Below, one piece after another: positions 27,024 to 35,350 of a stretch of DNA of 64,000 nt. The DNA is taken from positions 62,001 through 126,000 of the forward strand of contig NZ_PUHY01000012.1 of NCBI RefSeq assembly GCF_002967765.1, written 5' to 3'. The DNA comes from Blastopirellula marina (GTDB taxonomy: Bacteria > Planctomycetota > Planctomycetia > Pirellulales > Pirellulaceae). Below the pieces are notes generated by a model. That model was not told where the DNA came from. It made no database searches and was given only the letters and a program-made list of their open reading frames with translations. The translations under genes and the position numbers were made by a program. Each line of letters opens with the position of its first letter. Position 1 is the first letter of the stretch.

Positions 27024-28505
27024 ATGAATCCATCTGAATCGACACGTCGATCCTTTCTGAAAACTTCTGCCGCCGGTGTTGCGGCCGGCTCGCTTGCTTT
27101 GCAAGCCAACAAGGCCAAAGCGGCTGATGCTAACTCGAAGCTGCGAATCGGCTTCGTCGGTGTCGGCGGTCGTGGCTTTGGCGCTCACGTTAAGAGCCTC
27201 TCGAAGATCGCCAAAGAAGGTGCCAACATCGAACTGGTTGCCGTCTGCGACGTGTACGACGCCAATCGCAATCGCGCTGCCGATTACATCGAACAAGAGA
27301 ACGGCGGCAAGGTCGCACGCTATGTCGACTTCCGTGAAATGTACGCCAAGGAAAACCTGGACGCCGTTAGCATCGGCACGCCCGACCACTGGCACGCAAT
27401 TCAGGCCATCGAAGGCATGAAAGCCGGCATGCATGTCTACTGCGAAAAGCCGATGGTCAAGCAGGTCGAAGAAGCGATCGAATTAGTCAAGGTCTGGAAA
27501 GACAGCGGCAAGGTCATGCAGGTTGGCGTCCAGGGAACGAGCCTTCCGGTTTGGGATGCGGCTCGCGAAAAGGTCAACGAAGGGATGCTTGGTAAAGTGC
27601 TCATGTACCAAACCGAGTACTTCCGCAACTCCGATATCGGTCAGTGGCGTTACTACAAGCTATCCAAAGATATGTCCCCTAAGACGATCGACTGGAAGCG
27701 ATTCCTCGGTGTTGAAGAAGGACTGGCCGAAGATCAACCGTTCGACCGTGCTGTCTTCGCCCAATGGCGACGCTTCTGGGAATTTGGTTCTGGGATGTAT
27801 ACCGACCTGTTTGTGCATCGCACGACCCAGATGATGAAGGCGACCGGCCTGCGTTATCCAGCACGTGTTACTGGAAGCGGTGGTTTGTACTTGGAATACG
27901 ACGGTCGTGAAGTGCCAGACGTCGCCACGGTTGTCGCCGAGTTCAACGAAGGTGCACAAGGTCTGGTCACCGCGACCATGGGTGCTTCGGAAACCCCGGT
28001 CCAACAGTTGATTCGTGGTCACTTCGGATCGATTGTCTTTGACGATCCTTCGTTCGATGAGTTCTCGTTCGTCCCAGAACGTCCTCAGGTCACGCACATC
28101 AGCCCGACCGAACTGCCGTATGAAAAGCAGGTCATTCGCCCTGAAAAGCGTGCTCCTAAAGATCAAACCAAGGCTCACTTCGAGAACTGGATCAAGGCCA
28201 TCGAAGACAACACGCCGGAAACCTGTAACAACCCGCCAGACTTGGGTGCCGCCGCGATCGTGCTGGTCAACCTGGGTGCTCGCAGCTACCGCGAGGGTAA
28301 GATCTATCGCTTCGACGATCAGAAGATGGAAATCAGCGAAGCAGACGGATCATGGTCGAAGCAGTGGGAAAAGCGTTCCAAAGAACGCGGCACCCCTTCA
28401 CATGTCGCCGGTTGGAAAGCAGGCGACAAAGGTTCGACCATCGAAAACCCAGACTACCAAAGCCTGGAAGGTCCTTGGATCGACGGCAAAGACCCTGCCG
28501 CTTAG
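27024..28505 (+). CDS. Tat-exported Gfo/Idh/MocA family oxidoreductase
   Basis: A 493-residue oxidoreductase with a twin-arginine signal: TRRSFLKTSAAGVAAGSLAL at about residues 7-26, cleaved after KAKAA. A Rossmann domain with GFVGVGGRGFGAH follows, and CEKPMVK near residue 140 carries the catalytic lysine. The C-terminal region is the long planctomycete type with extra tail residues. Tat export implies that it folds with NAD(P) in the cytoplasm and acts on sugars outside the membrane, like glycosidase-type members of the family. GGAG ten bases before the ATG supports the start. A clear terminator follows at 28541. Confidence 0.9.
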   Translation: MNPSESTRRSFLKTSAAGVAAGSLALQANKAKAADANSKLRIGFVGVGGRGFGAHVKSLSKIAKEGANIELVAVCDVYDANRNRAADYIEQENGGKVARYVDFREMYAKENLDAVSIGTPDHWHAIQAIEGMKAGMHVYCEKPMVKQVEEAIELVKVWKDSGKVMQVGVQGTSLPVWDAAREKVNEGMLGKVLMYQTEYFRNSDIGQWRYYKLSKDMSPKTIDWKRFLGVEEGLAEDQPFDRAVFAQWRRFWEFGSGMYTDLFVHRTTQMMKATGLRYPARVTGSGGLYLEYDGREVPDVATVVAEFNEGAQGLVTATMGASETPVQQLIRGHFGSIVFDDPSFDEFSFVPERPQVTHISPTELPYEKQVIRPEKRAPKDQTKAHFENWIKAIEDNTPETCNNPPDLGAAAIVLVNLGARSYREGKIYRFDDQKMEISEADGSWSKQWEKRSKERGTPSHVAGWKAGDKGSTIENPDYQSLEGPWIDGKDPAA

Positions 28506-28540
28506 TCGCTGGTATTCAACTACCATTCATAACAACAACG

Positions 28541-28572
28541 AAAACGGCACCTTTCGCGGGTGCCGTTTTTTT
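28541..28572 (+). terminator. Rho-independent terminator after the Gfo/Idh/MocA gene
   Basis: AAAACGGCACC (28541-28551) pairs with GGTGCCGTTTT across a 7-base loop, followed by a run of T to 28572. It stops transcription about 35 bases after the oxidoreductase stop. Confidence 0.85.
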
Positions 28573-28716
28573 GTGCGGTTCACTGCCAACAGCAATGTGC
28601 TAAGACGGCAACGTGACGATACGCCCGGTGGTTTTTATTTCCCTTTTGACCGATATCCGCTAAGTTAGGAAACATCCTGCCTTTAGCTCCTTCACCCTCC
28701 GAGGGGAATTCTATTC

Positions 28717-30351
28717 ATGTCGCTACTCCGCACCTTTACGTGTCTGCTTGGTCTGCTCTGCTCGACTTCTCTGCTGGCGGACGATCTTTCGATGACCCTT
28801 CGTTATCAAGAACCGACCGAGCTGAATAGCGATCGATTCCATCAGCTCACCCGCGAAGAAAGCTGGAAACCGCAGCACACTGCGATCATCGTTTGTGATA
28901 TGTGGGACCTGCATCACTGCCGAAATGCGGTACTTCGCGAGCAAGAGTTCGCGCCTCGGTTGAATGAAGTGCTGAACAAGGCTCGGGAGCAAGGGGTCAC
29001 CATTATCCACGCCCCCAGTGGATGCATGAAGCACTACCAGGACCACCCGGCCAGAACACGTGCCCAGCTGACTCCCAAAGCTTCCCATATACCGGACGGG
29101 ATTACTTCCTGGTGCTATCAAATACCCGCGGAAGAGCAGGGGATCTATCCAGTTGATCAGTCCGATGGTGGCGAAGATGACGATCCCCAGGAGCACGCCG
29201 ATTGGGCCAAGCAACTTGAATCGCGCGGACTGAATCCAAGGGCTCCGTGGACACGTCAAACCGAAGCGTTGACGATCGATCCCGATAAAGACTTCATCAG
29301 CGACCAAGGGGATGAAGTCTGGAGTATCCTGGCCGCGGCAGACATCGACAACGTCATCCTGGCTGGCGTACATACAAACATGTGCGTCCTGGGACGCCCG
29401 TTTGGCTTGCGGCAGCTTGCTAAAAACGGCAAGAACGTCGTGCTGATGCGCGACATGACCGACACCATGTATAACCCAGGAGCATGGCCCTTTGTCAGTC
29501 ACTTCTCAGGTACCGACCGGATCATTTCGCACATCGAGAAATACGTTTGTCCGACCGTCACCAGCGATCAGATCGTGGGAGGTGAATCATTTCGATTCGC
29601 CAAAGATGATCGTCCGCAGGTTGTGGTCGTCATGGCGGAAGACGAGTACGACACCAATCAAACACTCCCAGAGTTTGCTACTCATTATCTGGGAAAAGAC
29701 TTCCGTGTGAGCTATGTCTTTGGCAATGCCGAAGAGCGAAATGACATCCCGGGTCTCGACCTGGCGCTTGAGTCAGCGGATGCTGTGCTGCTAAGCGTTC
29801 GTCGCCGCGCCTTACCCACAAACCAAATGGTGGCCCTGAGAAAGTTCATCGCAGCCGGAAAGCCAGTCATCGGTATTCGCACGGCCTGCCATGCGTTTAG
29901 CTTGCGAGGGCAAGGTGCACCAGATGGAACGGAAACTTGGGACAAGTTCGATCCCGAAGTGTTCGGCGGGAACTACCATAATCACCACAACAACAAGCTC
30001 ACCTCTCAGGTCAGCCCAATCGCAACGGCGAAGGATCATCCCATTCTGACCGGCGTTTCTCAAGATTCATTCACGCAATACGGTTCACTCTACAAGACAT
30101 CCCCACTCGCCGAAGGCACGACCGTACTACTCAAGGGAAAGATCGAAGAGTATCCCGCTGAACCCGTGGCTTGGACATTCCAACGAGCCGACGGAGGACA
30201 ATCGTTTTTCACTTCGCTGGGCCACAAAACCGACTTCGAAAACCCGTCGTTCCAACGCTTGCTTCTCAACAGCGTCTATTGGGCAACCGGCCTGAACGTG
30301 CCAAGAGAATTCGACTTGACGGTACCAACTCCACCAGCAAAGAAGATTTAG
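28717..30351 (+). CDS. Exported fusion of isochorismatase-like cysteine hydrolase and ThuA-like domain
   Basis: A 544-residue protein with a signal peptide (residues 1-21). Residues about 53-280 form an isochorismatase/nicotinamidase-type hydrolase with the whole triad: Asp61 in IIVCDMWD, Lys191 in DPDKDF and Cys223 in GVHTNMCVL. Residues about 295-535 form a ThuA-like/glutamine-amidotransferase-like domain with VVVVMAEDEYDT and the GIRTACHAFSL turn, found in planctomycete sugar-processing loci. Both domains look intact, so two linked reactions are possible: amide or ester hydrolysis and a sugar-linked step. Export suggests the periplasm. It lies alone between a terminator and the convergent sialidase-like gene. 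The substrate is unknown. Confidence 0.85.
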   Translation: MSLLRTFTCLLGLLCSTSLLADDLSMTLRYQEPTELNSDRFHQLTREESWKPQHTAIIVCDMWDLHHCRNAVLREQEFAPRLNEVLNKAREQGVTIIHAPSGCMKHYQDHPARTRAQLTPKASHIPDGITSWCYQIPAEEQGIYPVDQSDGGEDDDPQEHADWAKQLESRGLNPRAPWTRQTEALTIDPDKDFISDQGDEVWSILAAADIDNVILAGVHTNMCVLGRPFGLRQLAKNGKNVVLMRDMTDTMYNPGAWPFVSHFSGTDRIISHIEKYVCPTVTSDQIVGGESFRFAKDDRPQVVVVMAEDEYDTNQTLPEFATHYLGKDFRVSYVFGNAEERNDIPGLDLALESADAVLLSVRRRALPTNQMVALRKFIAAGKPVIGIRTACHAFSLRGQGAPDGTETWDKFDPEVFGGNYHNHHNNKLTSQVSPIATAKDHPILTGVSQDSFTQYGSLYKTSPLAEGTTVLLKGKIEEYPAEPVAWTFQRADGGQSFFTSLGHKTDFENPSFQRLLLNSVYWATGLNVPREFDLTVPTPPAKKI

Positions 30352-30377
30352 AACCTCATCGCGAGTCGAACAAGGCT

Positions 30378-31634
30378 CTACTTAAGCTTCGCCAACGCTC
30401 CATTGGGGCGCGACCAGGCCACTCTCGCCAACAGCGTGTTCCCTCGGGCACCGTGTTTGGGTAACCACTCGCCAACGGTAATCCACGACTCACTCGGCGA
30501 AGCATTCACGACATGAAAGTTCCCCATCAAGGCGACTTCGTTCGGAGCGTTGACGCCATCGCCGACCAAGGGCAAGGCTACACGTTCCGTCTCTTTCAAC
30601 AGCACACGACGTTTCGGATCAACCTGACAAATGAACAGCGGAGAACGCCACCGCATGACACCGGTGTTGTTCGCTGCCCTTCGGTTGTACACCAGATATA
30701 AAGCGTCCGCGTGGGTCATCCAGTGCTGCTGTGTGGTCGACATTGTTAACAGCTCGCCGTCGTCAAAACTCCAAGCTTGCTTCGCTTCCCAGTTCAAACC
30801 GTCGTCACTAACCGATACGTAGCCACGGTCATCTTCAGCTCGAATGGTCAAGTAGTAGCGTCCCTGAAACTCGGTCATTGATGGTTCGAGCAAACCTCGT
30901 TTGACTTTATTTTCGAGCGGCGGCCCGACTTCTCTAACGGTCAGCGTCTCTCCGTCGAAACCGCAACGGACTCCGGCCACCATTCGATGACTCTCTCCAG
31001 CGCCAAAAGTAAACGCCAACAAAATATCTCCATTTGGCAGCACGACGCGCTGACCACAATTGTTGGTATAGATGTGACTGCCACGCGGGTCGTTCCACAG
31101 CAGCTTCTTACGATCACTCCACGTTCCGTCCGCCGATCGAACACAGTACATCGGGAAGCGAGACAACTGATCGCCGCGCGAAAACTTGGGGCCACGATAA
31201 AATACGCAGTGCCCCAAAGCCAACGTCGTATCGGTTTGCGGATGATACTGCGGAACGACGTCGCATACCCCCTCCTCAAGCCCTGCGTGACCTTCAACCG
31301 GTTTGCGTCCGAAGCCTTCGATCTCAACAGGATCGGTCCATGTCTTTCCCTGATCTTCGGTTGAAGTCCAATGCACCGGTCCGAAATAGTCGGAACCGCT
31401 GATCTGCTGCAAGGTCATCAATACCAGTGGATCAGCCGACGGTCGTGGAACCAGGCAAGCCCGCGGATGAAACCACGTGATCGAATTGCCGTCACGATTC
31501 TTCCACAATGTTTCGCGAGTTATTCCTTGAATCAAATCCCTGGAAGAAGCGGCGTTGCCAGAGGAGATAGGTAAGGCCAAAGCGGCGGCAGTGGCCAGAA
31601 AACCACGGCGGGAAAGCGAATTCGAACAAATCAT
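30378..31634 (-). CDS. Exported sialidase-like (BNR/Asp-box) beta-propeller protein
   Basis: A 418-residue protein with a Tat-like signal (LSRRGFLATAAALAL in residues 7-21). The mature part follows the six-bladed exo-alpha-sialidase layout, with an Asp-box STEDQGKTW near residue 92 and a second, SVSDDGLNW, near residue 265. An arginine triad typical of true sialidases cannot be confirmed by eye, so it may be a sialidase, another glycosidase or an inactive propeller. It is 107 bases downstream of RtcB on the same strand and converges on the isochorismatase-ThuA fusion. Confidence 0.78.
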   Translation of the reverse strand: MICSNSLSRRGFLATAAALALPISSGNAASSRDLIQGITRETLWKNRDGNSITWFHPRACLVPRPSADPLVLMTLQQISGSDYFGPVHWTSTEDQGKTWTDPVEIEGFGRKPVEGHAGLEEGVCDVVPQYHPQTDTTLALGHCVFYRGPKFSRGDQLSRFPMYCVRSADGTWSDRKKLLWNDPRGSHIYTNNCGQRVVLPNGDILLAFTFGAGESHRMVAGVRCGFDGETLTVREVGPPLENKVKRGLLEPSMTEFQGRYYLTIRAEDDRGYVSVSDDGLNWEAKQAWSFDDGELLTMSTTQQHWMTHADALYLVYNRRAANNTGVMRWRSPLFICQVDPKRRVLLKETERVALPLVGDGVNAPNEVALMGNFHVVNASPSESWITVGEWLPKHGARGNTLLARVAWSRPNGALAKLK

Positions 31635-31741
31635 GGAGGCAGGTCCTGGCGGGTAGGAGTTGCGTGGACTCTTGTTTTACTCCAGAACCAAGGCCATTGC
31701 GAGAAATTCCACACGCCGTCGAATTCAATAAGGCGGATCGC

Positions 31742-33202
31742 TCATCCTTTCACAGTCATGATTGGCCGTAACTCGGCGACCGGTCGCGCCATGCCGGCGT
31801 CTTTGATTGTCTCAATCACCGGTCCAATTCCTTTGTAAGCAAAAGGGGCCTCCTGCCGAAGTTCAGCGAGCTTCTTTTGCATGATATCGCGTCTTTGGCT
31901 GATTTCCTGGCGACGAAAATCGACGGGTGTCACCACACGGAACTGACGCATGAATGCCTCAAACTCACGTTCAAACCCTTTCATCGACGCACCCCGCGAA
32001 ACGGCCCTACCCGCTCCATGAGCGGCACTTTGATTGGTACCGGCGAATCCATTACCTGCCAACAAATAGCTACTCGCCCCCATCGAACCAGGGACCAAGA
32101 CAGGTTCGCCGTAATGGGCAAACGGTGTGTCAGCCATCGCATCGTAACCACGCGCCGGACAGGCTCCCTTGCGATGCACGTATGTTTCGTGTCCATCTTT
32201 GTCTTCCTTCCAAATCATGTTGTGGGGGGCATCATAAATAAGATCGAAGGTCGTCTCTCCAAGGCATTGTTCCAGACTTGCCCAGGCCATCAGCCCCAGA
32301 AACATCCTATTGGCGAAAGCAAAGTTAGCTGCATTGGACATCGTATCCCAGAAGATTGCGCCGGTGTCATCCACGTCGGGCGCTATAGGTAGAACGTAGA
32401 TACCGTTCTCAGGATGAGAAATGCCCGTCGGATGAACCTCACGGACTTTGCTGCGATAGAAACTACCGCACGCGTAGCCAACCGACACGCTGCCGGTGTG
32501 AACCATCACCGTTACCATTCCCGCTTCAAGCCCCCAAGCGTGGGCTACCTGACCATTAAGAATACGTTCGACGCGTTGAAACTCGACAAAGTGGTTCCCT
32601 CCGCCGATCGAGCCAATCTGGCTATCTCGGGAGATACGGCCCGGCTTTCCCAGCAAGCTTTCCAAGCCATAGATGTTACCTGCTTGAAGATTGCCATTTC
32701 GGTCGATACGCGAGAGAGTATCCTCTCGGTCCGTTCGATGAAAGTAACTCCACATTCCCTCATCGAACGAGGCATCCACTACATCGAATAAGCCTTCAAT
32801 CCCCGAGAGCAACATCGCTTCCCGATGCTCCCAGGCCATCGGAATTCTTCGCCCAGCCTCGAAGAACATCGAACGACATGCAGTTTCCAATTCGTCAGCT
32901 CGCTGCTTCACTTCGTCGGCATCAAGATTGGTTCGATGCAGACGCATGCCGCAGTTAATATCGTTGCCAATTGCCTGGGGAACAACAAACCCGCTGGTTT
33001 CCAAGACAGTTCCCACAGGTATCCCACTCGCCTTGTGAAAGTCGGGCGTTAGCGCAACGTTTCGAATCAGCGGCACTTCCGCAAAGCGATCCGGCATCAC
33101 CGCATGAACAGCTTCTACCGTCTCGTGTAGTGTCAGCATCGAGTTTAATTCTCGCACTGCCGCCGGTTCGATCGGGACCTTTTCGTTAGCGAAAATGGTC
33201 AC
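31742..33202 (-). CDS. rtcB: RtcB-family RNA-splicing ligase
   Basis: A 486-residue RtcB homologue. RtcB joins 2',3'-cyclic phosphate or 3'-phosphate ends to 5'-OH RNA with GTP and manganese. Key residues are present: Cys84 in NDINCGMR for metal, the GGGNHF asparagine/histidine motif near residue 200, and AHGAGRAVSR near residue 405 holding the histidine that is guanylylated. The family start TPDFHKASGIPVG (near 52) is the divergent but recognisable version of PDVHxGxxxPIG. It is longer than E. coli RtcB (408 residues). No archease, RtcA or RtcR gene is next to it. The function may be RNA repair. Confidence 0.9.
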   Translation of the reverse strand: MTIFANEKVPIEPAAVRELNSMLTLHETVEAVHAVMPDRFAEVPLIRNVALTPDFHKASGIPVGTVLETSGFVVPQAIGNDINCGMRLHRTNLDADEVKQRADELETACRSMFFEAGRRIPMAWEHREAMLLSGIEGLFDVVDASFDEGMWSYFHRTDREDTLSRIDRNGNLQAGNIYGLESLLGKPGRISRDSQIGSIGGGNHFVEFQRVERILNGQVAHAWGLEAGMVTVMVHTGSVSVGYACGSFYRSKVREVHPTGISHPENGIYVLPIAPDVDDTGAIFWDTMSNAANFAFANRMFLGLMAWASLEQCLGETTFDLIYDAPHNMIWKEDKDGHETYVHRKGACPARGYDAMADTPFAHYGEPVLVPGSMGASSYLLAGNGFAGTNQSAAHGAGRAVSRGASMKGFEREFEAFMRQFRVVTPVDFRRQEISQRRDIMQKKLAELRQEAPFAYKGIGPVIETIKDAGMARPVAELRPIMTVKG

Positions 33203-33351
33203 GTCGATTCCATACGGATTGTCGAGCGTCAGTCGATTCGAGTCGATGCGATTTAATTCGTTGATAGGGAGTTCCTGCGATCATGTAACAACGGGCCTGG
33301 ATTCGCAAATGGACACTACGCAAGTGCCAAGGTTCGCATCGTCCGCGCATG

Positions 33352-33392
33352 AAAAAGGTCGGACGTCGTGTTCCCACGATGTCCGACCTTTG
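33352..33392 (-). terminator. Rho-independent terminator downstream of the secreted unknown protein
   Basis: On the minus strand a stem of about 17 bp (AGGTCGGACGTCGTG paired with CACGATGTCCGACCT, one mismatch) with a short loop is followed by T5. It sits just past the stop at 33419 of the minus-strand gene. Confidence 0.8.
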
Positions 33393-33418
33393 TTGTCTCG
33401 TGATATCTTCCGCCTGAA

Positions 33419-34219
33419 CTAGTTCGACATATCGAAGATGCTCTTCGCTTCACCGGGCTTTTCCGCTTCGGCTTCCTGCTCTTCCTTCTTCTGCTGACGG
33501 CTCTTGCGGCGTGCCTCTTTGGGATCTTCTGGGGCGGTGAATAGTTTGGCGGCTTCGATTTCGACTTCACCCTTCATTGTGGCATCCTTTTCACTGGTAT
33601 ACCAAACCGTCCCTTTTACCTTATCGCCAATTTGAATCAGGCTGGGCTCGTGCAACTCGACTTTGATTTTGGCGTCTTCCGCGACTTCCACCAATACTTT
33701 TGCTCGACCAGCCGTCACGTTCCAGCGTCCGTCACGGGCAATACTAGTTAGTCGCCCAACAACGGTCACCTTAGCGGTCTCTTCCGTTGAACTACTGCCT
33801 CCATCATCGCCAAGTGTCGGCAAAGCGTCCGCTTGACTAACTCCCATCACAATACTTGGGCCTGGGGGAAACACACTAATCTCGCTCACCGCTTCCTGGC
33901 CAACCCCTTTCTTGTCAACTGTGGCGTCGAAGGTCACCAGCATACCTTGCCGGACCCAGCCTTTTTCCGCTTCGCCTCGGATTGTAATTTCATTGGGTTT
34001 CGAGTCGACCAAGATCACCCAGTCCTCGTCACCTTTTTCAGGCGTCAGCTTGATGTATTTACCACGAGCGTCGGCCAACTTGCCGGTAATCTCTTTCTTC
34101 TCCGGCTTCTTTTGAGCTGCTTGTCCCTGAAAGCCCGGAGCTTGTGCAAGGAGCGGGGAGACGGTGAGTAGGGTGACGAGTGCGCACGACAAGGCAAGAG
34201 AAGGGGAGTGGCGAAACAT
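33419..34219 (-). CDS. Secreted protein of unknown function
   Basis: A 266-residue protein with a signal peptide (MFRHSPSLALSCALVTLLTVSPLLA-QA). The mature part has two beta-rich halves: residues 40-100, with KLADARGKYIKLTPEKG, and residues 140-210, with VVGRLTSIARDGRWNVTAGRAKVL. A Lys/Glu-rich tail follows (RRKSRQQKKEEQEAE). I do not recognise a family. The two halves look related to each other in pattern, possibly an internal duplication. A near-palindrome lies 45 bases upstream at 34264. Confidence 0.6.
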   Translation of the reverse strand: MFRHSPSLALSCALVTLLTVSPLLAQAPGFQGQAAQKKPEKKEITGKLADARGKYIKLTPEKGDEDWVILVDSKPNEITIRGEAEKGWVRQGMLVTFDATVDKKGVGQEAVSEISVFPPGPSIVMGVSQADALPTLGDDGGSSSTEETAKVTVVGRLTSIARDGRWNVTAGRAKVLVEVAEDAKIKVELHEPSLIQIGDKVKGTVWYTSEKDATMKGEVEIEAAKLFTAPEDPKEARRKSRQQKKEEQEAEAEKPGEAKSIFDMSN

Positions 34220-34482
34220 AACAGTCCTGAATAGCACCAAGTGGGGGAGAAGCACGGAGGGTTGTTATCTGTACAGAATAACGCTCTCAAGGCGGAAATG
34301 CCAATTTTTTTGAAAGATACCTTACCGCCTTGAATTCTACTTTGATCAATAACTGTTGAATAATCCTTGACTTCTATCGGCAAATTCTTCGGTTTGACTC
34401 TTCCACTGCCGGTTGTCCCCACGGCACCTTGCCGCGAAAATAAGTGCTGACAGGTTCGACACTTGCACAGAAAGCCCCAATC

Positions 34483-35292
34483 ATGTCCACGCACCCCGCG
34501 AAGAGTGCTCGACTGACCGTTCCTCAATTCGTTGCCCGAAAGACGGAAGGCAAAAGGCTAACGGTCCTTACTGCGTACGATTACCCAATGGCCCGTTTGA
34601 TCGACGAAGCCGGAATCGACGCCATTCTGGTCGGAGATACCCTTTCGATGGTCGTTCAGGGGCATGATTCGACGATCCCGGTGACTCTGGATGAAATGAT
34701 TTACCATGCCAAGATGGTCACCCGAGCGGTTACCAACGCCTTGGTCATCGTCGACATGCCGTTCCCCTCGAACCTGCTTGGCGTTCACGAAGCGATTCGT
34801 AACGCGGGTCGAATCTTGAAGGAAACGGGGGCCCAAGCGGTTAAGCTCGAAGGGGGCGCCGATCAAGCTGAGGTGATTTCAGGTCTGGTCAATGCGGGCA
34901 TCCCCGTGATGGCCCACATTGGCCTTCGACCGCAACTTGTCCACCAGATGGGCGGTTACAAGGTTCAACGCGATCACGAACGCCTAATGAACGATGCTCA
35001 GGCCGCAGCGGATGCGGGTGCGTTTAGTATCGTCCTGGAATGTATCCCTCAGGAGTACGCTGCCGAGATTACAAAGATGATCCCCATTCCGACCATTGGA
35101 ATTGGCGCTGGCACCTCCTGCGATGGCCAAGTCTTAGTGCTGCATGACATGCTTGGCCTCACCTCGGGGCATGTCCCTCGCTTCGTGAAGCAGTATGCCG
35201 GTATCGGCGAGTCGATTACCAACGCCGTCCGCCAATATTGCGAAGACGTTCAAAAGGGGGAATTCCCTGGGCCGGAACATTCGTTCCGCTAA
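34483..35292 (+). CDS. panB: 3-methyl-2-oxobutanoate hydroxymethyltransferase
   Basis: The first pantothenate-specific enzyme: 2-oxoisovalerate plus 5,10-methylene-THF gives ketopantoate. The 269 residues fit the family. Diagnostic stretches are LTAYDYPMARLIDEAG near residue 25, VGDTLSMVVQGHDSTIPVT near 44 (metal-binding aspartate), the KLEGG near 118, and LECIP with ITKMIPIPTIGIGAG near 185. The ATG at 34483 gives the canonical start; the frame to 34444 adds an unlikely leader. It lies 58 bases upstream of the YyaL-like gene on the same strand. Confidence 0.93.
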   Translation: MSTHPAKSARLTVPQFVARKTEGKRLTVLTAYDYPMARLIDEAGIDAILVGDTLSMVVQGHDSTIPVTLDEMIYHAKMVTRAVTNALVIVDMPFPSNLLGVHEAIRNAGRILKETGAQAVKLEGGADQAEVISGLVNAGIPVMAHIGLRPQLVHQMGGYKVQRDHERLMNDAQAAADAGAFSIVLECIPQEYAAEITKMIPIPTIGIGAGTSCDGQVLVLHDMLGLTSGHVPRFVKQYAGIGESITNAVRQYCEDVQKGEFPGPEHSFR

Positions 35293-35350
35293 GCCTTACT
35301 CGCCGAATCTCAAACCGTGCGGCGGCACGTCGCGCTAAGGAGCACCGAAC

